Shown here in pieces: positions 47,594-55,871 of a stretch of 64,000 bases of DNA. Position numbers and translations under genes: made by a program. The DNA comes from PVC group bacterium. GTDB taxonomy: Bacteria > Verrucomicrobiota > Kiritimatiellia > CAIKKV01 > CAITUY01. The notes beneath the pieces are model-generated. The model did not search any database and was not told where the DNA came from. It worked only from the letters and a program-made list of their open reading frames with translations. Every line of letters starts with the position of its first letter. Position 1 is the first letter of the stretch. Location of the stretch: NCBI GenBank assembly GCA_945870225.1, contig CAMBRF010000017.1, positions 1 through 64,000 of the forward strand, given 5' to 3'.

Positions 47594-47714
47594 TGGAGAA
47601 TGGTTAATGGTTAATGGAAGAAAAAAGGGCGATCTTCGAGCCTCTTCCCTTTCCAAATCCTCAACGGTTCCCTCTCCCTGGCGCTCCATAACCATCAACC
47701 ATCAACGATCAACC
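47588..47714. repeat. Inverted repeat spanning the serS stop and tilS start
   Basis: Arms of about 30 nt (47588-47617, 47686-47714), built on reiterated GGTTGATGG/GGTTAATGG and the matching CCATCAACC. They pair imperfectly around a 68-nt spacer. The repeat supplies the first ~35 codons of tilS if the ATG at 47607 is used. Confidence 0.6.
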
Positions 47715-49091
47715 CCAGTCCTTTTCCTTCCCCTCCCTTCTCCCGCCCGCATTCTTGTGGCGGTTTCGGGCGGGGCGGATTCGATGGCGCTATTGCACGC
47801 CTTGCAGGCGCAGGCCGGCGAGCGTGGCTGGCAGTTGACGGTGGCGCACCTGAATCATGGAATTCGCGGTCTGGCAGCCGATGAGGATGCCCGTTTCGTC
47901 CAGCATGCGGCCACCCAGCTTGGACTTCCCTGTGTGGTCGGCCGGGCCCGGGTTCCCGCCCTGGCGCGTCGCCGGGGTATCTCGATCGAGATGGCCGCCC
48001 GCGAGGCTCGCTATGCCTTCCTTGTTCGGACCGCGCGCCGGGTCAAGGCGGAGATGATGGTTACGGCGCATACGGCCGATGACCAGACGGAGACGCTGTT
48101 GTTGAAACTGGTGCGCGGGGCGGGGCGTGCGGGGTTGTCCGGGATTCCCGCCGAGACAACCGTGCAGGGACTCCGACTGGTCCGCCCGCTGTTGGAGGTT
48201 CCGCGCGGAGACATTCTGGCTTATCTGCGGCGTGAAAAGATCGCCTGGCGCGAGGATGAAAGCAATGCCGATCCCGTTTATCTTCGGAACCGGGTCCGGC
48301 ACGGGTTGATCCCGCTTCTGGAGCGGGACTTCAATCCCCGTATCCGCGAGACACTGGCCCGGACCCGTCGGATCCTGTCCGCCGAGGAGGATTGGTTGGA
48401 AGAACTGGCCGGACAGGTCTTGAAGGCATGTCAGGCCGGGAAGGTTCTCTCCTGCCGTTTATTGCAGGCCTATCCCGTGGCGGCGCGGCGGCGTGTCATC
48501 CGGAAATGGCTGATCCAGCAGAAGGTGCCGGAGTCCTGTCTTGATTTTGAAACCACCGAGAAGCTGATGGGCCTCTGCGCCCGGATCGGTGGCAGCAAGA
48601 CGCTGCTATTGGGGAGCGGGGTGGCTGTGCGCCGGACGTATGACCGGTTGTCGATCATCCAGGACGCCCTGCGAGGGCCGGTTCATTTTCGCGTGCAGCT
48701 TCGGGTTCCCGGGGTGACCGTTCTTCCGGAACAGGGCTGGCGGATCGTGGCCCGTCTGGCGCCGGGTTTGATCAAGGAGCGCGCCGTGCATCCGGGCGGG
48801 TTGCCCGCCCGCGCCTCCCTGGGCCTTGCCGGGGGAAAGGCGCCGGTGTTATGGGTACGGTCCTGGCGGGCGGGCGATAAAATGATCCCGTTCGGCATGA
48901 AGGGTACGAAAAAGATACAGGACATTCTGGTGGATGCGAAGCTTCCACAGAGTGAGCGCCGGGGAATTCCCCTGTTCGAGAGCAGCGGGAAAATCGTTTG
49001 GCTTCCCGGCTACCGCATCGCCGCATCCTGGGCGGTGAAAGATCCCAAAGCCCAGAATCTCCAACTGAGCCTGGAGAAGGTGAGGGGTTAA
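47607..49091 (+). CDS. tilS: tRNA(Ile)-lysidine synthetase
   Basis: About 494 residues. PP-loop AVSGGADSMALLHALQ, then HLNHGIRG, TAHTADDQTETLLL, RAGLSGIP, and RREKIAWREDESNAD...RNRVRHGLIPLLE, the TilS N-terminal domain; the C-terminal domain ends KIVWLPGYRIA. It modifies C34 of tRNA-Ile(CAU). ATG 47607 (GGAGA upstream) is the best start, but the first ~45 residues before ILVAVSGG are repeat-derived; a non-ATG start (GTG 47757 or ATT just before) is also possible. Confidence 0.93.
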   Translation: MVNGRKKGDLRASSLSKSSTVPSPWRSITINHQRSTPVLFLPLPSPARILVAVSGGADSMALLHALQAQAGERGWQLTVAHLNHGIRGLAADEDARFVQHAATQLGLPCVVGRARVPALARRRGISIEMAAREARYAFLVRTARRVKAEMMVTAHTADDQTETLLLKLVRGAGRAGLSGIPAETTVQGLRLVRPLLEVPRGDILAYLRREKIAWREDESNADPVYLRNRVRHGLIPLLERDFNPRIRETLARTRRILSAEEDWLEELAGQVLKACQAGKVLSCRLLQAYPVAARRRVIRKWLIQQKVPESCLDFETTEKLMGLCARIGGSKTLLLGSGVAVRRTYDRLSIIQDALRGPVHFRVQLRVPGVTVLPEQGWRIVARLAPGLIKERAVHPGGLPARASLGLAGGKAPVLWVRSWRAGDKMIPFGMKGTKKIQDILVDAKLPQSERRGIPLFESSGKIVWLPGYRIAASWAVKDPKAQNLQLSLEKVRG

Positions 49092-49125
49092 AGGCTGTCT
49101 CCAGAAATGGCGACCTTCCCGACAA

Positions 49126-49682
49126 AACCCAAGTGTTGAACGAATTTCTCATAAGGATTTCACCACTAATTTGGGAAATGGAAGAAATCCAGAGAGGATC
49201 CACCACCCGCTTCGCTGGAGACACTGAGGCACAGAGAAGACCTGGCAGAAGAGAATGTTGCGGGCATTTTGCCCACGGAGTACCGCGGTCAAAATTCCCG
49301 CAACCCGTTCTGGAGCAATGACAGAACAACTGGAGCCGGGGTGACCTCACCCCGGTCTTCGAGCAGGGATGGCGTTCTCCCAGGGACGCAGAGGCTGAAG
49401 TGATTCAGGCTGTTGTAGCCCATCGGCATGATCTCACAAAAGAATAGCCATTTGAACCGCTGATAGCGCGGATGGGGACGGATAAGCTTTGAATTTATCA
49501 GCGTCCTCCGTGAAATCCGCGGTTGAGATTCCCGCAACCCGTTCTGGAGTAGTATACGGAGAAGAGCTTTTGTACAAAAGCCGCGAAGTTCGCAAAGAAA
49601 GTAGACGAGGCGTCTCGCCTCGTTCTTGCCGACAAACCCTCTGTCTGCCCCTCGAAACCCAAGTGTTGAACGAATTTCTCAT
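49126..49682. repeat. Direct repeat pair (27 nt)
   Basis: A 27-nt run, AACCCAAGTGTTGAACGAAT... onwards, occurs at 49126-49152 and again at 49656-49682 without mismatch. Both copies are inside the ~1-kb non-coding stretch after tilS. Confidence 0.7.
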
Positions 49683-49830
49683 GGGGCCGATACTCTATGG
49701 ACGCAGACTAGGATCATATCCAGATTCAAGCCCCATGAGAAATTCGTTCAACGTCTTCGCAGGCGTGAGGATGAGGCATTCTCCGTGTAAATTTCTCAGT
49801 GCCTCCTCTTTCTCCAGCGAAGCGGGTGGT
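49202..49830. repeat. Composite repeat bounded by the ACCACCCGCTTCGCTGGAG inverted ends
   Basis: ACCACCCGCTTCGCTGGAG at 49202-49220 reappears inverted at 49812-49830, bracketing about 630 nt with no supported gene. Inside are GCGGGCATTTTG and TTCCCGCAAC stretches also found in the element at 62866, two copies of TTCCCGCAACCCGTTCTGGAG (near 49297 and 49529), and an imperfect pair of 'ATCCGCGG'-like motifs. No transposase remains. Confidence 0.65.
49665..49752. repeat. Perfect 23-bp inverted repeat
   Basis: 49665-49687 and 49730-49752 are exact reverse complements (GTTGAACGAATTTCTCAT...), with a 42-nt spacer. The left arm is part of the 27-nt direct repeat. Confidence 0.8.
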
Positions 49831-49940
49831 AGAGATTTCATTTAATAGCGGCTCATGCGCGGAGAAGATGAACCAGTTTGATGGATTTGTAAGGTAGGGC
49901 TCGCCGTCCCTTCGCGCCGTTTTCAATCAATTCCGTCTAT

Positions 49941-49970
49941 AAACGGCGGCCAAGGGACTGGCCGCCGTTT
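49941..49970. terminator. Strong hairpin (12-bp stem)
   Basis: AAACGGCGGCCA-agggac-TGGCCGCCGTTT, a perfect 12-bp stem with a 6-nt loop; the stem's A/T ends and following CTTC allow a role as a bidirectional terminator ahead of the next gene. The GGCCGCC core resembles the hairpin at 50740. Confidence 0.55.
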
Positions 49971-50082
49971 CTTCAGAACGTCATAAAGAGAGTGGCTGGC
50001 GACAATCCGCTTGTGGTTGATCCGGTACCGTAATAGCATGATGAACGTGTTTTCGATTCATAGACCTCATCCGGGAGATGCC

Positions 50083-50706
50083 ATGAAGATTTATCAAGGG
50101 TTTGCCATCGGGATCGTGTCGGCGGTTTTAAGCGTGTTGTGTCCCGGGCGGAGTCTGGCCGCCGAGTCCTATGTGTTGTACAAAGTGATGGACATCGATC
50201 ATAGGACGGATATGCGGGTCGTGAGCGCGACGGAGTTCAAAGAGGTCGAGAAAACCCTGCAGCTGGAGAAAAAGTACTTTCCCGAGGCGGTGCGGAATGC
50301 CACCAAGGAGTGGCGCGAGGACGAGATGAACAAGGGCTCGGCGTTTCCCGTTGCACGGCTGAGTCCGCGTTGTTTTGTGGGTTCACCCGAGCGGTTCCCG
50401 ACCCAGGAAAAAGCCGACGAACAACTTAATAAATACTACGAACGTGATGCGCAGAAGGACGCCCGGCAAAAGGAAAAAGCCAGACCCAAAGCCCTCAGCG
50501 ACAAGGATAGGAAAAGAGACCAGGACGGCATACGCGCCGCGAAATTGATGCGGGAGAAGCTGGAAGAATTGATGGAGGCCAAGACCAAGGCTGCGGAAGC
50601 CGAAGAGAAGAAGGCCTTAGAGAAGAAGGACATAGAGAATAAGGTTGATGAGAAACAGGCCGTCGATAAAGCGGATGCCATGAAAGCTGCCGCCAAAGCC
50701 CTGTAG
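50083..50706 (+). CDS. Secreted, highly charged coiled-coil protein
   Basis: 207 residues from ATG 50083 (GGGAGATGCC upstream). Signal peptide (GFAIGIVSAVLSVLCPGRSLA), a 100-residue folded-looking part (ESYVLYKVMDIDHRTDMRVVSATEFKEVEKTL), then a Lys/Glu/Ala-rich stretch from about residue 130 predicted to be helical. Function unknown; the last half could bind a surface or nucleic acid. Isolated between repeat regions. Confidence 0.7.
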   Translation: MKIYQGFAIGIVSAVLSVLCPGRSLAAESYVLYKVMDIDHRTDMRVVSATEFKEVEKTLQLEKKYFPEAVRNATKEWREDEMNKGSAFPVARLSPRCFVGSPERFPTQEKADEQLNKYYERDAQKDARQKEKARPKALSDKDRKRDQDGIRAAKLMREKLEELMEAKTKAAEAEEKKALEKKDIENKVDEKQAVDKADAMKAAAKAL

Positions 50707-50739
50707 CCGTCGCCGTTCTAAAGCATTTTCCCGCTCCGC

Positions 50740-50759
50740 GGCGGCCAGACATGGCCGCC
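50740..50759. repeat. Hairpin repeat
   Basis: GGCGGCCA-gaca-TGGCCGCC, eight perfect pairs, then CTCCCA. Same pattern as the element at 10551 (stem followed by CCTCCCA), hence probably a member of the same dispersed family. Confidence 0.6.
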
Positions 50760-50864
50760 CTCCCAAGCTTCAGTAATGCGTTTCTGTGCAAAACATTTGC
50801 TGGTTTATCCAATAAATGTTTCTGCAGGGGCTCATAATCGCTTTCATTTATTCACAGGAGTTTC

Positions 50865-52490
50865 ATGAAAGCTATTGATCGAGTCCATGCGGCATTGAGT
50901 TGTGAAAAACCGGACCGTGTTCCCTGGGTTCCCTTCGTGGGATGTCATGCGGGGGCCTTGATTGGCAAGACGGCGACAGAGTTCCTCAAGTCGGAAGCCT
51001 TGATGGTTGAGGGGCTTCAGGAGGCCATCAAACGCTACAAGCCGGATGGGATTCCGGTCAGTTTTGATCTTCAGATCGAGGCGGAGGCGCTCGGTTGCAC
51101 GCTGGCCTGGGCCGACGAAAATCCCCCGTCGGTATCCGGTCACATCCTGATTGAGGGCCGGACCCTTGAGGATCTGAAACCTCTGGATGTCCAGGCTGGT
51201 CGCATTCCGCTGGTACTGGGGACCACGCGCCGCCTGCGCCAGGCCAACCCGGATCTCGCGCTATATGGACTGTTGACAGGTCCCTTCACCCTGGCCTTGC
51301 ATCTGCTCGGGACCGACATTTTTATGAAGATGTTCGACGATCCGGACTACGTCAAGCGGTTGATGACGTATTGCACCCAGGTTGGCGTCCGCATGGCCTC
51401 GGCGTTGATCGATGCCGGATGTGATGTGGTGGCGGTGGTCGACCCCATGACGAGCCAGATCGGGCCGGACCAGTTCCGGGAATTCGTGACCCCCTATATG
51501 ACAGAGGTCTTCCAGAGTGTTAAAGCGAAGGGAGCCTTCAGCTCCTTCTTCGTTTGCGGTCATGCCCAGCAGAACATTGTGGCCATGTGTGAATGCCAGC
51601 CCAACAACGTTTCCATCGACGAGAATATTCCTCTCGATTATGTGCGCAGCGTCTGCCTGCCGCGGGGGATCAGTTTCGGCGGCAACATGCAGCTGACCTC
51701 TGTCCTGCTGTTGGGCTCGGCGGAGGATTCGCAGCGGAATGCCTTGGCCTGTATGGAAGTGGCGGGCGAGACCGGGTATTTGCTGGCGCCGGGGTGCGAC
51801 CTGCCCTACGGCACTCCGCCCGCGAATCTTGAGGCAGTCATGCGTATCGCCCTGGATCCCTATGAGCGCGATGTCATCAGGGCGAAGGCCGCCACAAAGA
51901 CCTCCGCCGACCTGCTCGACCTGAGTGAATACGGGAACAGCGATAAGATCATTGTGGATATCGTCACCCTCGATTCTGAAGCCTGCGCCCCCTGCCAGTA
52001 CATGGTCGAGGCGGTCCGCAAGGTGACTCCCGAATTCGAGGGGATCGTGGAATGGCGCGAGCACAAGATCAAATACCGCGAGTCGCTGGTGTTCATGACG
52101 TCGCTCATGGTTCGCAATGTTCCGACCATCTGTATTGACGGGCAGATCACCTTCGTGTCGCGCATTCCTGCGCGGGATGAATTGATCGCCGCCATCCAGC
52201 GGCGTATCAATGAAAAGATGCGGACCAAGATCCAGCAGCGCCGGGCCTCGATCTATATCCTGGGCAATGCCGGAGCCGACCGTGACCGGATCCGGGTCAA
52301 TACGGAGAAGGCGGTCAAGGAACTGGGGGCGGACGTGGATATCGTTGAAATCGATGACGAGCAGAAGATCGCCGCGTACGGGATCAGCAAGGTGATGCTC
52401 CCCGCCGTGGTGCTGGCGCGCTATCAGGTCAAGACCACCCGCGTGATCCCCGAGCCGGCGATCATCAAGGAATGGATCAAGGACGTCTAG
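50865..52490 (+). CDS. Uroporphyrinogen decarboxylase/MtaA-type methyltransferase fused to two thioredoxin-like domains
   Basis: 541 residues. Residues ~1-350: URO-D/CmuA/MtaA TIM barrel (HAALSCEKPDRVPWVP start) with the Zn-binding-like pair CGHAQ and APGCDLPYGTP, near those of corrinoid methyltransferases. Then a thioredoxin-like domain with EACAPCQYM (CxxC) near residue 380 and a second, Cys-less one (IYILGNAGADRD). The fusion suggests a redox or sulfur-linked methyl transfer or a corrinoid/haem precursor reaction. Paired with a CobW-like GTPase 3 nt downstream. Confidence 0.83.
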   Translation: MKAIDRVHAALSCEKPDRVPWVPFVGCHAGALIGKTATEFLKSEALMVEGLQEAIKRYKPDGIPVSFDLQIEAEALGCTLAWADENPPSVSGHILIEGRTLEDLKPLDVQAGRIPLVLGTTRRLRQANPDLALYGLLTGPFTLALHLLGTDIFMKMFDDPDYVKRLMTYCTQVGVRMASALIDAGCDVVAVVDPMTSQIGPDQFREFVTPYMTEVFQSVKAKGAFSSFFVCGHAQQNIVAMCECQPNNVSIDENIPLDYVRSVCLPRGISFGGNMQLTSVLLLGSAEDSQRNALACMEVAGETGYLLAPGCDLPYGTPPANLEAVMRIALDPYERDVIRAKAATKTSADLLDLSEYGNSDKIIVDIVTLDSEACAPCQYMVEAVRKVTPEFEGIVEWREHKIKYRESLVFMTSLMVRNVPTICIDGQITFVSRIPARDELIAAIQRRINEKMRTKIQQRRASIYILGNAGADRDRIRVNTEKAVKELGADVDIVEIDDEQKIAAYGISKVMLPAVVLARYQVKTTRVIPEPAIIKEWIKDV

Positions 52491-52493
52491 GCG

Positions 52494-53393
52494 ATGAAGT
52501 CCCCGATTCCTGTGCTCATGTTGACCGGCTACCTGGGGGCCGGGAAGACCACGCTGTTGAATCATGTCCTGGCGTTGCCCGGTATCCGTGAAAAACGGCT
52601 GGCCATGATCATCAATGAATTCGGGCCGTTGGGCGTTGACGGCTCGCTGGTGAATGCGGGGGCTCATCCCAAGTATGAACTCAACCGGGGTAGTGTCTTT
52701 TGCATCTGCATCAAGACGGATTTCATCAAGACGCTGGTTGCCATTGCGCAGGACGTGAAGCCGGATCTGGTCATCATTGAAGCCACCGGGGTGGCTGACC
52801 CCTGCGATCTCGGGCAGATTCTGGGGACGCCCCCGCTGGCCCAGGCGTTTACCACCTGGGCGAATGTGTGTCTGGTCGATGCGCAGGGGTTTGTCCAGAC
52901 CGCTGCTTTCCTGCGCACGGCAGCGCGGCAGGTCATGTGGGCTGATGGCTTGGTGGTCAATAAAGGGGATCGGGTGTCGCCCGCGGACCTGGCGGTCCTG
53001 CAGCCGATTCTGGGCGCAATCAACCCGCGGGCCCCGCAGATCGTGGTCACGCAGGGGCAGGTGCCCGAAGCGTTTCTGGAGGGACTGGTTCATCGTCCCT
53101 TTCAGGCGCCGGGGTCCGATCAGCCGCAGCCGGAGTTGTCGTCGGGGTCGGTGCAAACAGAGTTACCGGTTGACCGGCAGGCCTTTCTGGAGGCGGTTTC
53201 AGGTTTGGGCGACAGGCTGCTGCGGCTCAAGGGCACGGTGGTTTTTAAGGAGGGCGCGCGGTTTATGGAAGTGATCAACGGGCGCGTGCTCGAAAAAGAC
53301 CCGCCGGGGCAAAACACCCGGACGGCGTTTGCCGTCATCGGTTGGAAGATTTCCAAAGAGGACCTGACCGCCGCCTTCAGCCGCTGCCTCTGA
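52494..53393 (+). CDS. CobW/YjiA-family G3E GTPase
   Basis: 299 residues. Walker [14 protein letters not shown], switch/Mg region [15 protein letters not shown], and the family's metal site in a variant form: [12 protein letters not shown], i.e. C-x-C-I rather than CxCC. VVNKGDR is the NKxD-like base-recognition motif. Such GTPases insert or deliver metals (Zn, Co, Ni) to client proteins, here most plausibly the MtaA-like protein upstream, with which it forms a tight pair. Confidence 0.88.
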   Translation: MKSPIPVLMLTGYLGAGKTTLLNHVLALPGIREKRLAMIINEFGPLGVDGSLVNAGAHPKYELNRGSVFCICIKTDFIKTLVAIAQDVKPDLVIIEATGVADPCDLGQILGTPPLAQAFTTWANVCLVDAQGFVQTAAFLRTAARQVMWADGLVVNKGDRVSPADLAVLQPILGAINPRAPQIVVTQGQVPEAFLEGLVHRPFQAPGSDQPQPELSSGSVQTELPVDRQAFLEAVSGLGDRLLRLKGTVVFKEGARFMEVINGRVLEKDPPGQNTRTAFAVIGWKISKEDLTAAFSRCL

Positions 53394-53466
53394 TCCTCTG
53401 AAATCCTCTCTCTTCCCGAAGTCCTTCTGATATGTTAGAAACCCTCCATATATCAGGGAGACAGGC

Positions 53467-55029
53467 ATGGCTACCAATCTGAGCGAGACCGCGAGTTCCT
53501 GGGGAATGCAGGTCGTTTTAGGCGGCGGCCCGATTGACTTTTCTGACGCCTCGTTACGCCTGCTGGGGCTTTTGGTTGTTTATGCCTTGTTCACGGTCCT
53601 TCAACGTGCGTGGCGACGATTCCGACTCCTGGGCGGCATTGCGATTCAATTGAATCTGCTGGTGCTCGTCCTGCTGACCTTGGCCTTTCTTGCTCCCGTC
53701 CTCGTTCGGCTTCACCGGTATGTGCATGATGGTCTTGCGTCCGCAGTCCTATTCATGGGCGTTGTCATCAGTCTGAGGATTCTGGACGTCCTGTTTTTTG
53801 ACAATCTGGCGCAATGGCGCAAGCGGCCCCCGGCACCGCAGGTGGTGCGCGATATCGGGCGCTGGATACTATCGCTTCTGGCGCTGGTGTGGATCGTGCG
53901 CGCCTATTTCCCCGGCGTGAATCTCAATGTGCTGGCGGTGTCGTCGCTGGTGATCGGTTACATTGTGGGGAATGCCACTCAGGACACGCTGGGGAACCTG
54001 ATCGCCGGACTGGCGCTGAATACGGAACGGCCGTTTCAGATTGGGGACTGGGTAACGGTGAACGGCCATACGGGTGCGGTGGTGGACACCACCTGGCGGG
54101 CCACACGGCTCCGGACCAAGGCCGACGACTACGTGGTGATTCCCAATGCCTCCATCGCCCGCGAACCGATTCTCAATTTCTCCCGCCCGACCCGCCACCA
54201 TGGCTGTTACCTGTCGATCGGGGTCAGCTACGACACGCCGCCCAACAAGGCGCGTGCCGTTGTTCTGGGTGTGCTCCAGGCCATTCCGGAGATCTGCAGG
54301 GAACCGGAGCCCTCGGTGTTTCTGACAGGATATGGGGATTTTTCGATCAATTTTACCATCAAGTTTTTCATCGAGGACTATGTGCGGCTTGACTCGATCC
54401 AAAGTGGCGTCATGGACCGCCTCTGGTATGCCTTTCGGCGCGAGGGTATTTCGATTCCCTTTCCCGTCCAGGAAGCGCGGCAGTATGATGCGGCGGCCGA
54501 GGAACGGGAACGGCGTGCGGCTGATCAGGAGTCCGTCCGACAGTTACTGGCGGGTGTCGACCTGTTCCAGTCGCTGTCGCCAGCCGAGCGGGAACGGATG
54601 GCAACGGGGGCGCGGTTGGAGATGTATGCTCGCGGCGAAGCGCTGTGCCGTCAGAATGAGGAAGGTTCCACGTTTTATGTCATCCGGTCCGGGCAGGTGG
54701 CCGTATCGGTCACGAACGCGGGAGGGGCCTCGGCGGTGGTCGCGCAGCTTGGCGCCGGGGCCTTTTTCGGAGAAATGTCGCTCCTGACCGGCGAGAAGCG
54801 TTCCGCCACAGTGACCGCGGAAACGGATGCCGAGGTGCTGGCCGTATCCAAGCCGGTTTTTTCCGCCATTATTCAAGCTGACTCCCAATTAGCAGAGAAG
54901 CTGGCGGCAGTCCTGGAGAAGCGGGCGGTCGCACGTCAGGCCACGGTGGCTACGGTGTCTCCAGGTCATCCGGTGCCGACCTATTCGGCCTTGCTGGCCC
55001 GCATTCGCCATTTCTTCGCGTTGGGCTGA
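53467..55029 (+). CDS. MscS-type mechanosensitive channel with C-terminal cyclic-nucleotide-binding domain
   Basis: 520 residues. Four to five membrane helices, pore-helix segment IGYIVGNATQDTLGNLIAGLAL, then the cytosolic cage (QIGDWVTVNGHTGAVVDTTWRATRLRT). A cNMP-binding fold starts near residue 375 (LFQSLSPAERERMATGA), with FFGEMSLLTGEKRSATVTA as phosphate-binding cassette. Osmotic release valve tuned by a nucleotide. ATG 53467 has GGGAGACAGGC just before. Confidence 0.92.
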   Translation: MATNLSETASSWGMQVVLGGGPIDFSDASLRLLGLLVVYALFTVLQRAWRRFRLLGGIAIQLNLLVLVLLTLAFLAPVLVRLHRYVHDGLASAVLFMGVVISLRILDVLFFDNLAQWRKRPPAPQVVRDIGRWILSLLALVWIVRAYFPGVNLNVLAVSSLVIGYIVGNATQDTLGNLIAGLALNTERPFQIGDWVTVNGHTGAVVDTTWRATRLRTKADDYVVIPNASIAREPILNFSRPTRHHGCYLSIGVSYDTPPNKARAVVLGVLQAIPEICREPEPSVFLTGYGDFSINFTIKFFIEDYVRLDSIQSGVMDRLWYAFRREGISIPFPVQEARQYDAAAEERERRAADQESVRQLLAGVDLFQSLSPAERERMATGARLEMYARGEALCRQNEEGSTFYVIRSGQVAVSVTNAGGASAVVAQLGAGAFFGEMSLLTGEKRSATVTAETDAEVLAVSKPVFSAIIQADSQLAEKLAAVLEKRAVARQATVATVSPGHPVPTYSALLARIRHFFALG

Positions 55030-55035
55030 ACCCTC

Positions 55036-55776
55036 TCAGAAGAATAGCTTGAGGGCGCCGATGGCGGCCATGATCTGGACCAGCGCCTCAAAGACCCGGC
55101 GAGGAATGAGGCGCGCAAAGCGCACTCCACCCCAGGCCCCCAGCGCGATACAGGGGAAGAGTATGGCATTGATCTTCAGGGACGCCAGGGTGATCAAACC
55201 GAGTTGGGCGCTGAACGGTACCTTGAACAGATTTACCAGCAGGAAGAACCAGGCGCTTGTGCCTAAAAAGGCGGTGGGCGGTAGGCTCATGGTCAGCAGG
55301 TAAATGGTCATGATGGGGCCGGCGGCATTGGCCACCATGGTCGTGAACCCGGCAAGCAATCCAATCACGGCGGCAAACCCCAGGCTGTGCGGAATCCGGC
55401 TGTCGAGATCGCTGTAGCGCTGGCGCACGATGTTCAAGGCCAGCATGATCAGTACGATCGCTCCAATCAGGTGGCTGATCTGCGCGTCATTCATTCGTCC
55501 CATCGAAAACCAGCCCGCGAGAACACCGGCGACCGTCCACGGAAAAACCCGGATCAGGTGTTTCCATTCAGCATGACGGCGGTAATAGACAACGCTGATG
55601 ATGTCGCCAGCAATCAGCATCGGGAGGATGAACCCGGTGGAGAGTTTGGCCGGTACCACGGTGGCGACAAGCGGAATGGCGAGGATGCCCAGTCCGGGGA
55701 AACCGCATTTTGACAGGCCGAGGATCATGGCTGCCAGCGCCATCATGATCCATTGTGTGGTGTTTAATTCCGTCAT
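55036..55776 (-). CDS. TauE/SafE-family sulfite/organosulfonate exporter-like permease
   Basis: 246 residues, about eight membrane helices. ILGLSKCGFPGLGILAIPLVA matches the first TauE repeat, and TTMVANAAGPIMTIYLL the second. Transports sulfur oxyanions or similar acids; substrate unknown. Convergent with the MscS gene, 6 nt apart. Confidence 0.88.
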   Translation of the reverse strand: MTELNTTQWIMMALAAMILGLSKCGFPGLGILAIPLVATVVPAKLSTGFILPMLIAGDIISVVYYRRHAEWKHLIRVFPWTVAGVLAGWFSMGRMNDAQISHLIGAIVLIMLALNIVRQRYSDLDSRIPHSLGFAAVIGLLAGFTTMVANAAGPIMTIYLLTMSLPPTAFLGTSAWFFLLVNLFKVPFSAQLGLITLASLKINAILFPCIALGAWGGVRFARLIPRRVFEALVQIMAAIGALKLFF

Positions 55777-55871
55777 GTAAACAACTCGGCACTCAGGAGC
55801 CAGAATTCAGAATGAAATACAAAAGGACTGCATTCGCCAGCATGTGCGCCGTTATCCGGGGAAAATTCCGC

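Noticed and set aside
46283-47698. 471-residue minus-strand ORF
   Set aside because: Antisense to serS, which has all class II motifs.
49489-49845. 118-residue ORF in the post-tilS region
   Set aside because: Composed entirely of dispersed repeats, with no conserved feature; the same holds for 48998-49321 and 62821-63126.
51261-53156. 631-residue minus-strand ORF
   Set aside because: Antisense shadow of the MtaA-like and CobW genes; Arg/His/Gln-rich product without motifs.
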